A stretch of DNA of 64,000 nucleotides from positions 147,962,447 through 148,026,446 of the forward strand of contig CANTUZ010000001.1 in assembly GCA_947846985.1 (NCBI GenBank). The letters are read 5' to 3'. Source of the DNA: Fratercula arctica (Eukaryota; Chordata; Aves; Charadriiformes; Alcidae). Under the pieces are notes generated by a model. That model was not told the DNA's origin, made no database searches, and saw only the letters and a list, made by a program, of their open reading frames with translations. A program made the translations under genes and the position numbers. Each line of letters starts with the position of its first letter. The first letter of the stretch is position 1. Of this stretch, positions 23,100-36,301 are shown piece after piece.

Positions 23100-26000
23100 C
23101 ATCTGTAACAGTGACATCCTGACCTGAAAACAGTAAGGTCTCTTTTTTTTTTAAAGTACTGCTAGCTTAAAGGAAAAAGGGGATTACCCAAATCTTGCAC
23201 ACTTCAAGCTGCCTTATTTTTGCTAAGAGTACCACGATTGCACCAAGATTTTCACTTCTTCACACAAGAAACTTGAGGAGCTACAAGGTCACAAAACTAT
23301 GAAGGAAACACCTGAGAAGCAAGAGGATTCCCCTACCATCAAAGCCCGAGCAGACACACAGCAGAGAGCTCTTGGGCAAGACAAGTGAAACTGCCAGCTT
23401 GGAGCAAACCTGCCTTTATGGATTTATGGCAGCCTCCCAGTTACAGGCCCATCTGGGTTGTAGTGAGGGGGGGAGGCTGGGAAGACCATGCGCCAGTAAC
23501 ATTTTTGCCATTCCTGCTGCGGTATGGCGTGAATAAATCACAGGGCTGAGGTCAGAACAGCCAGCCCATAAAGTGATTCATGGGCCCAGCAGCACATTCC
23601 CCCAGGACTATGTACTTTATTACAGTAAACCTCAGAACAAGATACAATTTCCTGTCTCAAGGAGCAGCCTTTAAATCAGGACACCTGGACAGCCCTGCAA
23701 CCACTTACAGAAACAATAGGTCTCAGCCCCACCGCTGCCTCTCCTTGCTGGCCCGCGCTGTGTCTAATGCTAACCACCACCTATAGAAACCACCTCCTTC
23801 TGCAACAGATTACTGTGGTGACAAGACCGTGGAGTCAACGTACTGATATAATCCTATTCTTCAGCCATAGCTCCCCACCCAAGAAACAAATATGCTCCAT
23901 CTGTTGTTTTTCTTTCCATTTTAGCTTTTTGGTCTCTTCTGCACTGTAAGAATTTGACCCCAAATGTTAAGGCAACAAAGGAATTGAAAGGTAACTCATT
24001 GGTCTCCCCGTTAGATCCTTTACCAAGAGGGGCCTTTTTTTTTGCAAGTTGAAGAACCTGCCGTGCAATGTAGGTTGTAATACGAATGTTCTCACTGTGA
24101 TCAACGACTATGACATGAATTTTGTGTTTGGCACCTGGAAAGAAATTGAGGTGGCGACAGAGATGATGGTACTGTTGGACTCCTGAAAACTCTCACTCTC
24201 AGCTAAGAGTAATCTTGCTCTTAGGCCACAGGTTGTATTTTCAGGAAAAAGAACAACAGAAAACTCATTTTAAGCCATGAAACAAAGCAGTGGGTACTGC
24301 CTGGTCTAAATAATCTGGGGAGCCTCATCTCGAAACACTTGAATCTCTTAGGCCTTCTGGGCTGTGTTCAGGAACAACCTGCCATGACTGACTTGTATTC
24401 TAGTTGTCCCTCAGATAAAGGTGAGGCATGTGCTGGACTGTACTTCTGCTGTTCTCCTTGGAAGCAACAGGACGCTCTTCAAATGGCAGCTTCCCATGTT
24501 CACACAAAGTGGGACAGAAGAAAAACTTGCTTTGCCTCCTTCAGATCCGTAATGGGTCACCAGAATGAGAGTTTTACTCAGGTATATTTTTTCAATTTGC
24601 ATCATTCAACAATGAGAAGCATGAATGAGAAAAGGGAAGGAAGCTTCCCTTCGAGCATTTATTGGTAAAAGACAAGACTTTCCTATGGCTTTGCCGTCAG
24701 TAAGTCATTCTGTAGAATCACTCTGCAAATAGTGGAAGAGATCCTGGTTATTTTCACTCTTCAAAGTTCTTTGAAATTTTAAAACTATAGACATAACAAG
24801 GTAACATGTCCCTGGGAAGCTGCTTCATGCAAAACACAGCTAGTAATAAGAAGCTTACATATACTGAGACACACCTGAAAGACTTTCAGAGGACAAGAAC
24901 GTAAGAGAAAGTCGCAGAGGAGGGGAATTTTGGGGGAAATCGAGGGGAGAACTCATCAAACACCGAAAGTCAAGAATGTTATTGAGCTGGTCAAAGAGAA
25001 AAAAAAATCTAGATAAGGAAAGAGGAGAAGAGAAGGATTGATAAAACAGATGTAAGTAACACTAAACCCATCAGATTTGTCCAAGACTGAATCCCCCCTG
25101 AAGCTACTTGCTTCATGATTACTTTTCCTACAAGCAAAAAAAGTTGTGTGGAAAACTACTTCTTACACCTCCTTATTTTATTTTGTTTTATCCTACTTAA
25201 CGGATCTCCTTCACTTTTGTGGATTGTTTCAGAGCTTACAGTGTGCAGAATCAAGGCTTAGCCATTGATTTTATCCAGTCTGATTTCCCTACAGAACAAA
25301 TACTTACATTGTATCCAGTTGCTCCCGTTGAAGCCAATAACTTATTCTGAGGGGGTAGGAAAGGACACCTCTTGTGACTGAAAGCCATGAGGAACTTGTT
25401 GCTGCCCTTGTGAGTTTGTCCTGGTGGTTAATAATTTTCACTGTCGGAAAGTCATATGTCTTTCTAATCCTAATTCTTTCTGTCCTCGGTTTCTAGATAA
25501 TGATCCTTGTTTTGACTGTTTTTACTGGAATAAACAGTGTTTTACTATCACTATTATTTAATTTTCTAGATATTAGAACTATACAGAATATTGTGACAAT
25601 AGTATCAACTACCCTATAAAACAGAAGTAAAATCCTTATTCTATTCGTACTCATTAATCCTACTTCTATGTAGTCAAAGTCCTTCTGTCACAAACATCAC
25701 ACTATTTTTTTCCATTACATTGCAACATCTTTTCCAAGTCATTCCCCTCAAAATAGCGTACAACAGTCTCCATATTGTTCTCATTTATATGCCTAACGTT
25801 CAGATGCACTTTGTGTAATGAGTTCACATTAAGAAGCAATTTAAATTGCCTCACGTCTGTTCTCACCATTAGGTGACCCTATGCCATATTCTTTATCACC
25901 TGCAGGTTCCATTGACCGTCATTTTATACTTCCAGCTCACTGATAAAATGATTATTAGCATCAAGCCTAGTAACAAAACCTATGAAGCTGAAATATAAAT

Positions 26001-27690
26001 ATCACTGTTGAGTTTTAATTGTAACTGGCAAATGCTGACACATAATGCTCACTTTAAGCATATTGTCTATAAAGCATTAATACATAATATTGGAAGCTGA
26101 TCATTTACAGAAGTCTAATTATATTTAATGCAAAAAGTTATTTCAATTAAACAAGTTGATTTCTTTTTTAAAACAAAGTTGGAGAAAATCAAGGAGTCAT
26201 ATCACATTTTTTTTTGACATTACACAAATCAAGTTGACTGGTATTAATTAAAAGCCTATTCTTTAATTCTTTACATTATCAGAATCTTTCATCAGCATAT
26301 TCATTACTTTGATCAAAAATTGTAATAGTTATCAATTCATAGCAAGTTAGTCATCCTGCCTGCTATTCTGCAACACTTCCAGAACTTCAGCATTTCCGTA
26401 ACTTCTAGAATTTCAACAGAATTCCAATATTTATTAAACTTTCAAAGAGCCAAAATTCCCTTCAGCCAACTTCTCTTAAAGTTCTTAGATACCAGAAATC
26501 TTGGCGTGCCACTCCCAACTCATGTATAACATCTTCAGCAGTTTCTTATATTGAAAAGATATGGAATGCCACAGTGCCTTTCTAAGGTGAGAGGCAAAAA
26601 CATTTCTGTTCAATTCCTGTGTGATCCAAATTAATAATAAAGGATGTCACAAATCATTAAAATAATATTTTAGCAATAATACAAATACCTCAAATGCCTT
26701 AACGTACCGAAGAAAAAACAGGAATAGATCTTTTTTGACTTTGTTTTTCCAGTAAAACTAAAAATTCAAATTTTTGTAATTGAACATGTTTTTAATAATT
26801 TGAATGTTGGCATTAAGAAAAAACAGTGGTCATTTCATCACCACAGCAAATATGAATGGTGTTCTCTCTGAAACCAAAGACAAAATTCCCATTGACTTCA
26901 TATAGTAAGAGCTGTATTAAGGGACTGGATTCCATCTGCCTTGCAAATGGCTTTAAATATTCATTAAATATTCCTGAAGAACTTTCAGCATTCCATCTAT
27001 CTATTTAAAAATAGACATAAAATCATATTTAATAAAGAAACACTTTAAGGTTGCAAAGTGAAATTTGCGGAGGTTGAGAAATGTAATTGTAAGACTATGT
27101 ACTTGTGGGGATGCCTTGTGCTGTTCCAGTCTTTTATTAGATGAACATATACAGGTTTGACCAAAGAACCTATACCTCATATCCTATTGAAAAGCTTATT
27201 TACTCAAGAGAGTAATATACTCAGGGACTATGGCAGGAGAGCACCTTAAGTTGCTTAGCAGAATCATCTTCAGATAAAATAGAAATTAGCACCGACAGGT
27301 CCGAAAGAATTTTCCAGCTAATCATTTGCAGCAAAGTGCTTAACCGTGACATACAGAATGGCTTCAAGGGTGGAGTGAAAAAGTAAGTTTTGGCTTTTAG
27401 GTTTTATGTAGAATGTGTAATCCCCAATCCTATTTTCAAAAACTGTGACAGACATTTTATTGTTAACGTGATTTCAGTGCAAAACAAAGTAGAAAAGCAA
27501 AAGGAAATACAAGCTTTTTTTTTTTCCCCTCACATGTCTTGCTTTTTTACTCACTGGTGTGATAGGGTCAAAGGGAAGATACTGGTAACTAAGTAAAATA
27601 AATGGTAGAAATGAGAATGATCTCCTCTGTCCTCTCAAATTGATGGCAGTACTCTATACAATCTTCTATTCAAATGCAACGCTATCGCAT
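23100..27690. other. Intronic stretch with no gene found
   Basis: The sequence is unique. A GC-richer patch at about 23390-23780 contrasts with a strongly AT-rich section at 25500-27060. I saw no transposon end, RNA gene or splice-flanked ORF. Confidence 0.6.
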
Positions 27691-28140
27691 CTGTGTCAAT
27701 CAAGAAATCTGTTCGTAGTGTGTAGACCCGAGAGCTCGTTTGTGCAACAATAGCAAACGTGCCAGGGACGCCACGAAAAGCTCAGCAATGTGCCAAACTC
27801 TCTAGCTTTTCCAGGTGATTTTTTTAGGTAAATACCAAGGGAACTGTTTTTTCCCCTTCCCTCCAGACGAGCGTGTCCTATGAAAGCGTTACCCGTGGCA
27901 TAGCATGGTAACCAAAGTCTACCACAAGCCAGAGCGAGGGGGATTAACACCAAGAACTTTCATGTGGCTCCAGAGCTGTTGCTGCGCTCCTCGGAGAGAT
28001 CAGCGCCTTTTTGTCTGGCTGCAAAGGGAACAGTGTGTTCAGGGATGTATGAAAGCCCCTCTTCCCCGTCAAGATGCTGAGAGAGGCCACTGCATGTTCA
28101 TAGCAGAGGTCACTCTGAGGGGAGGAAAGCAATAACAACC
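27690..28140. promoter_or_regulatory. GC-richer block with paired GTTACC/GGTAAC half-sites, candidate element
   Basis: This patch is richer in G+C and CpG than its flanks. It holds GTTACC at 27888-27893 and its reverse complement GGTAAC at 27907-27912, 13 bases apart. These resemble RFX/X-box half-sites, though the spacing is larger than the usual 0-3 bases. A RUNX-like ACCACAA follows at about 27921. Its function is only suggested by composition. Confidence 0.25.
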
Positions 28141-28669
28141 TGACTGGAACAGACACCTTCTTCACAGAAAAGTCAGTCATTTATGTTTTTGGTCTTGTAC
28201 TGCAAAAGATTTTGAAGTAGTTTGTTTAAAAATAGAGCAGGGAGTCTGCTCTCAAAGCAGAAATAAAGTACACATGCTAAATATATCCGATTCCAGCCTA
28301 TAGAAAATACTGGTGAGAGTAATGGCCCGAAAGACTCTCTGGGAAAAAGAAGGCTATCACACTGTAACTGTTTTACAACATTAAAGTTAATGGCAGCTTT
28401 TCATTAATATCGCTAGTAAATATTATTTTGTTTAAATTAGCATTTTACCATTTTTTGATGTCTTGAGTTAGCTACCTAATTGTAGACATTTTCTTTTCCT
28501 TTTCCTCTAGTAGAGACTACTGAAAAGACTGAAAGAATGCTACCTACAGGAGAATTTTTAGTTTCTATTAAACCCTTTCAGAGCAAGAAGTGACATAGGC
28601 ATAAACCAGAATGAAAGAAAAAAATGGCAGCTGAGAAGAGATCCCTGGTTCTCTAAGACAGACTCGAAT

Positions 28670-28715
28670 GGGAGCAGAGGACTGTGTGACCTCAGACAGT
28701 GCATTGCTTCCTCTC
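28670..28715 (-). repeat. Possible short MIR-like relic
   Basis: CTGTGTGACCTCAGACAGTG followed by CATTGCTTCCTCTC resembles the reversed MIR segment around 'CTGTGTGACCTTGGGCAAGTCACTTAACCTCTC'. It is too short for a firm call. Confidence 0.35.
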
Positions 28716-28739
28716 AAAAAAAGTGCAATTTATGACCAA

Positions 28740-31700
28740 TGAACAATTCAACCATGAGAAACAAGATCAGACAATTTGCCTCCCCAAAGGACACAGACAA
28801 AAGCTGTGTTTATATTAATTGACATCCTCTCCTTAATTTTCTGTGCAGTTGAATCACTCCAAGCCCTCGTACATTCTGTGGAGTTCTCACAATCACGAAA
28901 AACCAAATCGAACAACGTAAAATGAGTGTGTATGACACCCAACCCACAAATGTATGGGACTCAAACAAGCACATCTGAATAAGACAGTAACTCTCCCTAA
29001 TTCTAAACAGCATTTTCTTACAACATCTGAGAACTTTTTCAGATCCAGAATAGGTAAAGGAAGAATGTCCGTGCTACTCAGTAATTTTGGGAGGGGAGGG
29101 TGTGGGTAGAGAAGAAAGGGGTTTTTCAGTGCAATTTGGTTACAAAGCTTGTTTGCACAGGGCTGTGCTGGCCTCATGGTGACTATTCATAAGAGATCCC
29201 CAGAAGAGCTGTAAAGTCTGCCTATAGCCCAGGTGCTATAATTGCTGTCTGTCAAAACAGAGCTGTTTTCTCAGCAAACATTTCAGAATGCCCAACGCTA
29301 GAGTTGATTAGTTTGGGGTTTTCTGGGGAGGAGTATCAGGATGATGACTGAGAGACAGAGTAAAACTGATGACTCTGAAACAAAACTTTGATTTCATTAA
29401 AACACTCCAGAGAGCGTTTAATTTCTCAGTTAAAAGAATTCCTGTGCTTGGAAGGGAAGGAAAGCCGGCAGTAGGAAGGAGTTATTACCAATAATGTCCA
29501 ATTCACACTGTACGAAATATGAATCTGTTCAAGAACCAAACAGAGAGGTGTTATCATTAAAGAAACTCGCTCAGCTGCCCCTTGAGCATAGTTGTTCATA
29601 CGGCGAAATGATTCCCAGGTGGCAGAGATAACTCCCTTCCACTACACCCTGCACCCAGCACCAAGAGGTCTCTTTCTCGGCCAGTTTCTGAGGCTTCTCC
29701 TGTGCACGAGAGCTTTGAGAACCTCCACCTTCACAGCAAGCCTATTTCGAACCCAGCCTGCTCCATGTTGGTGACGTGGAAGGACAGACCCGTCTCCCTC
29801 AGGTGCTGGCAGCAGCGCTGACCACACAGAGCCCATTCAAACCACACCATGAGATCATCTACCGGATTTGTACACAGGCTGAGCCTGTGCAGGTCCCAGA
29901 CACCTGAGCATGTGAACTCTGTAAAAAAAACAAACCCACTTCTTGCACGAAACCGCACACAGAAATATCAGGGCTGGGAGAGGGGGACAGCAGGCGCGGA
30001 GTTGGCACCAGGGAAAACAGAAGGAAATTAGGAGCGTATAACAGAGCGAGGCTTCAGCCATCTTTTGCAATTAAAGAAACTCTTCACAGACCCTTAAAGT
30101 GGCAGAAGGCATTAGTTGTACATTTAGGCTGTGACTTACAACTTCCTACCTCTATAGCATGGTTAAGATAGGCAACGCAGATGTAAGTCATCGACAACCA
30201 TAGCAGCCCCTTACAAAACCCTTTAGGAAAGGCTTGGTGAAGCAAATTCATAATGGCTCTTCCCGCACATTATCTGCACTTCTGTATTTTCCATCTGTAA
30301 TCATTGCTCCTGAACATCCACAATATTAAAGCAACTTCATTTGTACTGCTCAGGTTACATCAATGTCAACGCTTACTTGAAGTCCCAGGGTTTTAGGGGT
30401 TTGGAAGTTTGCCATCAAAATTCACTCCAGGCTGAAACGTGGCAAAGCGGGGCTCTGCCCCTCCCCGTTTCCCAGGCATATAAGGATTTCATATAAGGAT
30501 TTTTACAAAAAACCCTCTGCAAGCATTTAAGACCTTTTTGTTTTTCTCAAGCAAGAGATGTCTTCAATTACTACCATTATTATATTTGACAAAGGTTAAT
30601 TGTGAAGTCTCAAAACGTACATTAAAAGTTTTAATTAAGAACAAATATCTTGTTAAATCCAGTACAGCATATGGTCCTACTAGAGTGCACCTCCTTATTT
30701 TACCAGTAGTTGATACATCTGAAGACTACAGAGGGCATGACAATGGGTAATTACAAGGGTAGCTCAAATAGTACAGGCAATAAGTAACAGCATTTTATGA
30801 TTATTTAGAAAAAATATTGAATAGGCAACAATGCTTAGGCCAGTAATTTTAATAAAAATTCTAATAATTCAATGGTCTGATTTAACAATTTCTGAGACTT
30901 AATACTGATTAACTAATTTAATGATTTTTTAACAACACCTTGAGAAATACTAAGCTAATACTATTACCATATTTTTTTCAAGCTAATGGTCATTGTACAG
31001 CAGTCTGGAAATGCACCTGTGAAGCAGACATCAAGCCAAAGGACTTCACCAAGGTCTCTGCCCTACTTAAAAAGGCATTTATTTATGCTGTCACTCTCAG
31101 CATTGCCTCAAACCAGGCACTTGCTCCACAAGTAGAACTCACCACCCAGAATTACATGCACAGGTTCCCTTCACAGCTAATGAGCAAAGTCACCCATGTC
31201 ATAGTGGAATTAATGTTGGGAAACAAAACAGAGGAACATTTTAATCAACAGGAGAGAGACAGAATTTGTTTCATTCCTAGTTTTAGGAACTGGAACTATT
31301 GCCGTGGGAGGATCTATCTGTAAATGTGAAATCCATAACCCACAAGTACTCCTGAGGATAGACGTCTAAAACAGGCATTTGCACACAACTGACTGCATCA
31401 ACTTCTTTTACAGCATGTGAGTGAGAACTCAATGATGACAGAGGAAAGACATGGTAGTGACTACCTTACCTACAGCAATCTGTTTTTTGTAATGCTGCCC
31501 AGAAACTGTGAAATTTTCAGTCTCAGAAAGTTCAAACCCAGTAGGACAGCTACTGGAGTAACCAGGCTATATAATGTATTCTAGGATGCTTTTTTATTTC
31601 CTGTGCAGAAGGAAATACAAAGGTTCCTCATTTCATATGAAGCTATTTTAAATCGTATTTAATTTATTCTTTTGATGGTGCACATATGACCTTTGTGTTG

Positions 31701-34700
31701 TTAAACAAGCTCATACCAGGTAAACAGAATGTCCTCTTTAAGAAAGTGTAGAGACAGTTTTGCATTTCGGAATGGTGTGGACTCTGCAAAGTCTCCTTTT
31801 CACATCCAACAAAAGGTGAAGTTTGAAAGTTAGTCCTCTGCATGCATCAGATCTAAGGAATTGCCACTGCAAATATTCTGTTCCTCAGGGTTGTCTTCTA
31901 GATTAAATATTGTTTTATTGACTAATTCTTAAGGATTAAGCCTTCAGCTTCCCCGCTATGCTTCAAACCATTGTGACCACAATTGCATAACAAAAGCTGT
32001 TCCACCCAGCTCCAGAAGGATCATGAACGGCCTCTGTAATACCACCACATAGGTAAGTCTGGACTGCTGTGATGTAGCAAACCAAGCACTGACAAAAGTT
32101 AGAGCCAATGCCACTAAAAAGATGGAAGAGCTGAAGAGTAGTCAAGTGATCAGCCACTCTAGTGGACTTCATAAATGCCAAAGAAGATTTTTGCAACAGG
32201 ATAGGAGAGTCTGTACTACAAATACAACTCAAAAGACAAATACAGATCTGGTTGTAAATACAGAATTGTATTAGATTCTAGCAAGTTTTGAAGAGCAACA
32301 GTCTAACATGCTGATTTCCATTCTAGAATTCATTTTTCGAGCTAACTTGCATGCAAACGTTTCTCTTTTTGAATCAAGGGGCAACCACACCAGTGAGAAT
32401 TTATCATTCTGTCTCCTTTTATATAAAGCTCCAAAATCAAGCAAAGTTTCCAGGGCAGCATCATTTGCGGTTGCATAATCGGTGATAATACCGCTATGTC
32501 TGAAATGGAAAGTCTACAACTGATTCCTGAACTGGCACAGGACCTGAAGACTACAGGTTTAACATAGCAATGTTCCAGCATCAAACACATTTATATAATG
32601 TAGATAAAATGTTAAACAGATCAATACTTTATATTACATGCTAAGAAGCTACAGTATTCATGATTTTTGTGTATCTCGAAAGAAACCAATAACAAACACT
32701 TCATGTGGCTCTCTATGGATATCCTTTGTCTAAATCACAGGTTAGTGCATAAAAAGGAGGACCACATGAATGTTTGACTTAATGTCTTATCATCTAAATG
32801 GCTGCCACCCACATCGATTTTTCAGTCTATTCCTATTTTAGTAAGTTCACCAAGTTCAATCCCTTGCCGTCACAGACAACCATACCATATAATCACTTTT
32901 AAGTACAGCACAATTTCCTCTTCAACCCACTATGGCTATCAGAAGACTTCCAGAAATGACATTTGTCTGTTGTCTAAGACAACAGAACTCTAACTACAAC
33001 CAGACTGGGGCCCATGGCTTGAACAGGAAAAGATTTTCTGAGGCTTGATGCACAAGATGGAGAGGTTTACCATTCAGAACTACTCTCTCCATGTTTGTTT
33101 ATGATTAGGAAGGATATTTCTAGTTAGAGTCACATTATACTGCAAGTTGTGGTAGCACAATACATAACAAGAGGAACAGCAGGTTGAAGAATTTTTCTTA
33201 TGAAGTTCCCTTAATAATCCAGATTCATATGCAAGTGGAGAGGTAACGCTTCTCAAATACTTCAGAACTCTTAACTGGCGTGCAAATGGCAATTACTCAA
33301 TATGTTCAACAACTTCCAGTGAAAATTATGTAGCTCAAAACACTGTATACAAGAAACTGAAATAGTGCCTGCAGCACCACTAATTTTAAGTGTTAAAATT
33401 GAATGAATCCAGGATTGGGCTCCAGTTAGCTCTGTAGCCCCTCTAGGATCATGGATTTAAATTCTCATGTTCCTACACTTCAGCAGATGAAAGGACCTCT
33501 GTGATAACCTTTTCCACCCTAAAGATGCTTCTTTTAGATAAAACTCACATTGCTTTTTGCATACACATTAACAGTATCAAATGGGGTATGGTGGGGAAAG
33601 TTCACCCTGCAAAAGCTAAGATGCCTCATTGCTGCAGCCGCAAGACAATAAAAGAGATCAGTTGAGATTTTTACAAGTTCTGATGGCCAATTCCACTACC
33701 GCTGGCTGGCTCATAGGATTTAAATATCTACATCTCAAGTTTTATAACTTGCCTCCCTAAGGAATTACTAAGCTTCTTTCCAGAGTCTGTTTAGAAGGGA
33801 AACCATTCACTTTGGAAAAGACAGGACTAATGCCCTTACTCTGGGGGCTCTGGTTTTGGCTTAGTCCCCTCTGTTCCCTGTCAGACACAACAAGAGTGAA
33901 CCTGATTGCTGTGAGTCAACAATTCTAATCCATAAAGTTCAAACATCAGGATGCCAAGGACCAGGCTTCACTCACAAGCATTACCATGTCAGGCTCTTAT
34001 TTCCTGAAATTAATGGAAAAATCTGAGGTAAAGCAAGATAAAGTTACAATAAGGAGGAATGAAAACAGTGATTGCAATTGTAGCAAAAGGGAATCAGATA
34101 TTTCCATTATAGGGAAACCTAAAGCAAACACCATTTTTAGGTTAAAATACTGTGATCAAACTGCTTAAAATCTATTTGTAGGCACTTCTGAAAAAACTCC
34201 AAATCTGCTTCCTCCAATCATGTCTTGATGTTTTTACTAATGAACAAGGTAATTGAAGCGATCCCAACTCCAACTAACCACTGATCCACTTTGACACTTG
34301 ATAATATACAGGAGCACTATAGAAAGAGGCATTCTTAAGAGACTGAAGGCGTGAGACAAATAGATCTGCAGATTTTTAGTGTTATACCACACCCACCTAT
34401 GGGAGAAACAGAATTCTGCCGCTTGTCTTTTCAGGCAAAGCCCCCTGATTTCCTCAGCATCTTCCTTGTACCATGCCACTAATTCCAAATTCATTTGGGC
34501 TCAATGTTGTTTCCTTAATTTCAGTACCTACATGGGTCTACTCCACCTTCCCGTGAATTTGGTCTCTTTCTATTTGTTACCTTCATATTATATAACACAA
34601 ACTTCTCTTTTGCAGTCTAAACCTATTGTTCTGACTAATATTCAGTCCTGCTCCTTAAACAGACAAATCTTCCCTCATTGCCTGGATCTCTGGTTCTCTT

Positions 34701-35493
34701 CCCATTTGCTATTTACCTCTTTAGATCTTTTTGGCATTCTTTATATTGGCATTAGTTAATCTGGGTACCAAAAAGAGAAACACGTACAATGATCTTTTTT
34801 TTTTTTTTTACACAATCTGTTAAAATCCTTCAGTGTTCTCCAGAATACCTTTCAGACCTCACTGTCGTGGTTTTCTCTTGGTTACACTTTTTCAGTTCTA
34901 ATAAAATTTATAACGTAGCCTATTGGTCTATTCATCTCATATTCTGCCAACATTGAGAATTAGAGTATTAAGGATATTATAGAGCGCATCCCTGTCTAAT
35001 CTCATTCTAGTATCCACTTATGGACGTATTGTCCATGAATCTGCCTAAGCCTCGTTTGATCCTGATGACACGGTCTCTACAGCACTCTGTGGCCACAAAG
35101 CCTCACTGCCTGCTGCTTAAAGAAATGCTTTTACATGTTTCAAAATGATTTCTAGTTTCACTGATTAAAGTCCAATTCTACTGCAATGAAATGTAGTGTC
35201 AGCCCAGGAGAAAGATCATCTGAGATGAAAACAGACAATGCACACCTTCACCTCAGTCCTCCACTTAGCAGAGAACAGCCTCCCCACGGTAGCCCTGTCC
35301 TCCTGTACAAGCAGCCTTGTCTATGCCTGTGCAAGAGTTAAAGCCCAACGTAATAAATAAATTCCTCTGTCCCATGAAGAAAACATTCTTTTTCACTCAG
35401 CAGGTGGCACAGTACTGCATTAGTAAGTATTGTTATACTGTCATAACTACCCCTATAAACAAAATCTTAAAAATCACTTGACACACTATCGGG
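28740..35493. other. Intronic stretch with no gene found
   Basis: The sequence is mostly unique. A GC-richer patch lies at 29600-30050. A 13-bp tandem duplication (CATATAAGGATTT twice) is at 30477-30502, and a 15-base T-run is at 34795-34809. Minus-strand open frames at 31963-32232 and around 32330-32560 look mildly protein-like, but I could not place them. Confidence 0.6.
30477..30502. repeat. 13-bp tandem duplication
   Basis: CATATAAGGATTT occurs twice without a gap. Confidence 0.85.
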
Positions 35494-35650
35494 TGTTCAT
35501 GGTGAGGTGTTGGCAGCGGGGGGATTGCAGGAGCCTCTGTGAGAAAAGACTGGAGCTGCCCTGTGCTGGACACAGCCGGTTCCTGATGGCTCCAATGCAC
35601 CCACTGCAGGGCACAGCTCAGTCCCTCAGCCAAGCTGGTGGCACCTCTGG

Positions 35651-35671
35651 GAAAACATATTTTAGAAAGGG
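35651..35671 (+). promoter_or_regulatory. TATA-like promoter box within the LTR
   Basis: GAAAACATATTTTAGAAAGG sits where the U3 promoter of this LTR type carries its TATA-like box. Activity is unknown. Confidence 0.35.
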
Positions 35672-36116
35672 CAAAACCTGCCACACAGGCGAAGGAAGGG
35701 GGTGGTGGTGGGGGGAGAGAATGAGAAACAGCAGTGGAAACACCTCCCCCCTCAGAGATGGAGGAGGAAGAAGTTGTGCTCCAAGTGCCAAAACATCTGC
35801 AGCATCTGCTGCAGCCTGTGGACAGTCCATGCTGGAGCAGATAAGCACTGTAGTCCTCATGGAGCCCACGCCAGAGCAGATTTTTCTCCTGAGGGATTGC
35901 AGCCCTGTGATGAGAGCCCATGCTGGAGTAGGGGAAAAGTGTGAGAGGGAAGGAGCAGCAGAAATGAACTACGTACTGACCTTCCTGCACCACTCAGAGA
36001 GGTGGGTAGAGGAGTCTGAAGCGATGGAGTGAAGTTGAGCATGGGAAATGGGGGAGAAAAGGTATTGTTTTATTGTTTGTCTTTATTTCTCACTACCCAA
36101 ATCTCTTTTAATTGGC

Positions 36117-36122
36117 AATAAA
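36117..36122 (+). terminator. LTR polyadenylation signal
   Basis: AATAAA lies in the R/U5 part of the solo LTR. Because the LTR is antisense to ERC1, it would not end ERC1 transcripts. Confidence 0.5.
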
Positions 36123-36301
36123 TTAATTTTCCCTAAGTCATGTTTGTTTTGCTGGTGGCGGTAACCAGTAAGCAATCTCCCTGGCTTTATCATGACACAA
36201 GAGCCTTCTCATCCGATCTTCTCCCACTGTTGTGTTGAGTAGGGGGAGTCAGCAAGCGGCTGGATGGGAGTTTGGCCCTTAGCCAAAGTTAACCCACCAC
36301 A

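Larger units (their letters stand above)
35494..36301 (+). mobile_element. Avian endogenous retrovirus solo LTR
   Basis: This block of about 808 bp begins TGTT and ends CCACCACA. It matches a widespread avian ERV LTR as I remember it. The order is a 5' part with GCAGCGGGGGGATTGCAG, a TATA-like AACATATTTTAG at 35654-35665, and a tandem series based on CCATGCTGGAGCAG at about 35828, 35868 and 35917. Then follow GAAGTTGAGC, TCTTTATTTCTCACTACCC, an AATAAA polyadenylation signal at 36117-36122, and a closing AGCCAAAGTTAACCCACC. No gag, pol or env sequence lies next to it, so it is a solo LTR left by recombination. No clear target-site duplication was found. Exact family and start are uncertain by a few tens of bases. 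Confidence 0.8.

Noticed and set aside
35430..36032. A 200-codon plus-strand open frame, with a 186-codon frame on the opposite strand
   Set aside because: Both fall almost wholly within the ERV LTR. Their length reflects its GC-rich tandem units, and neither resembles a known protein.
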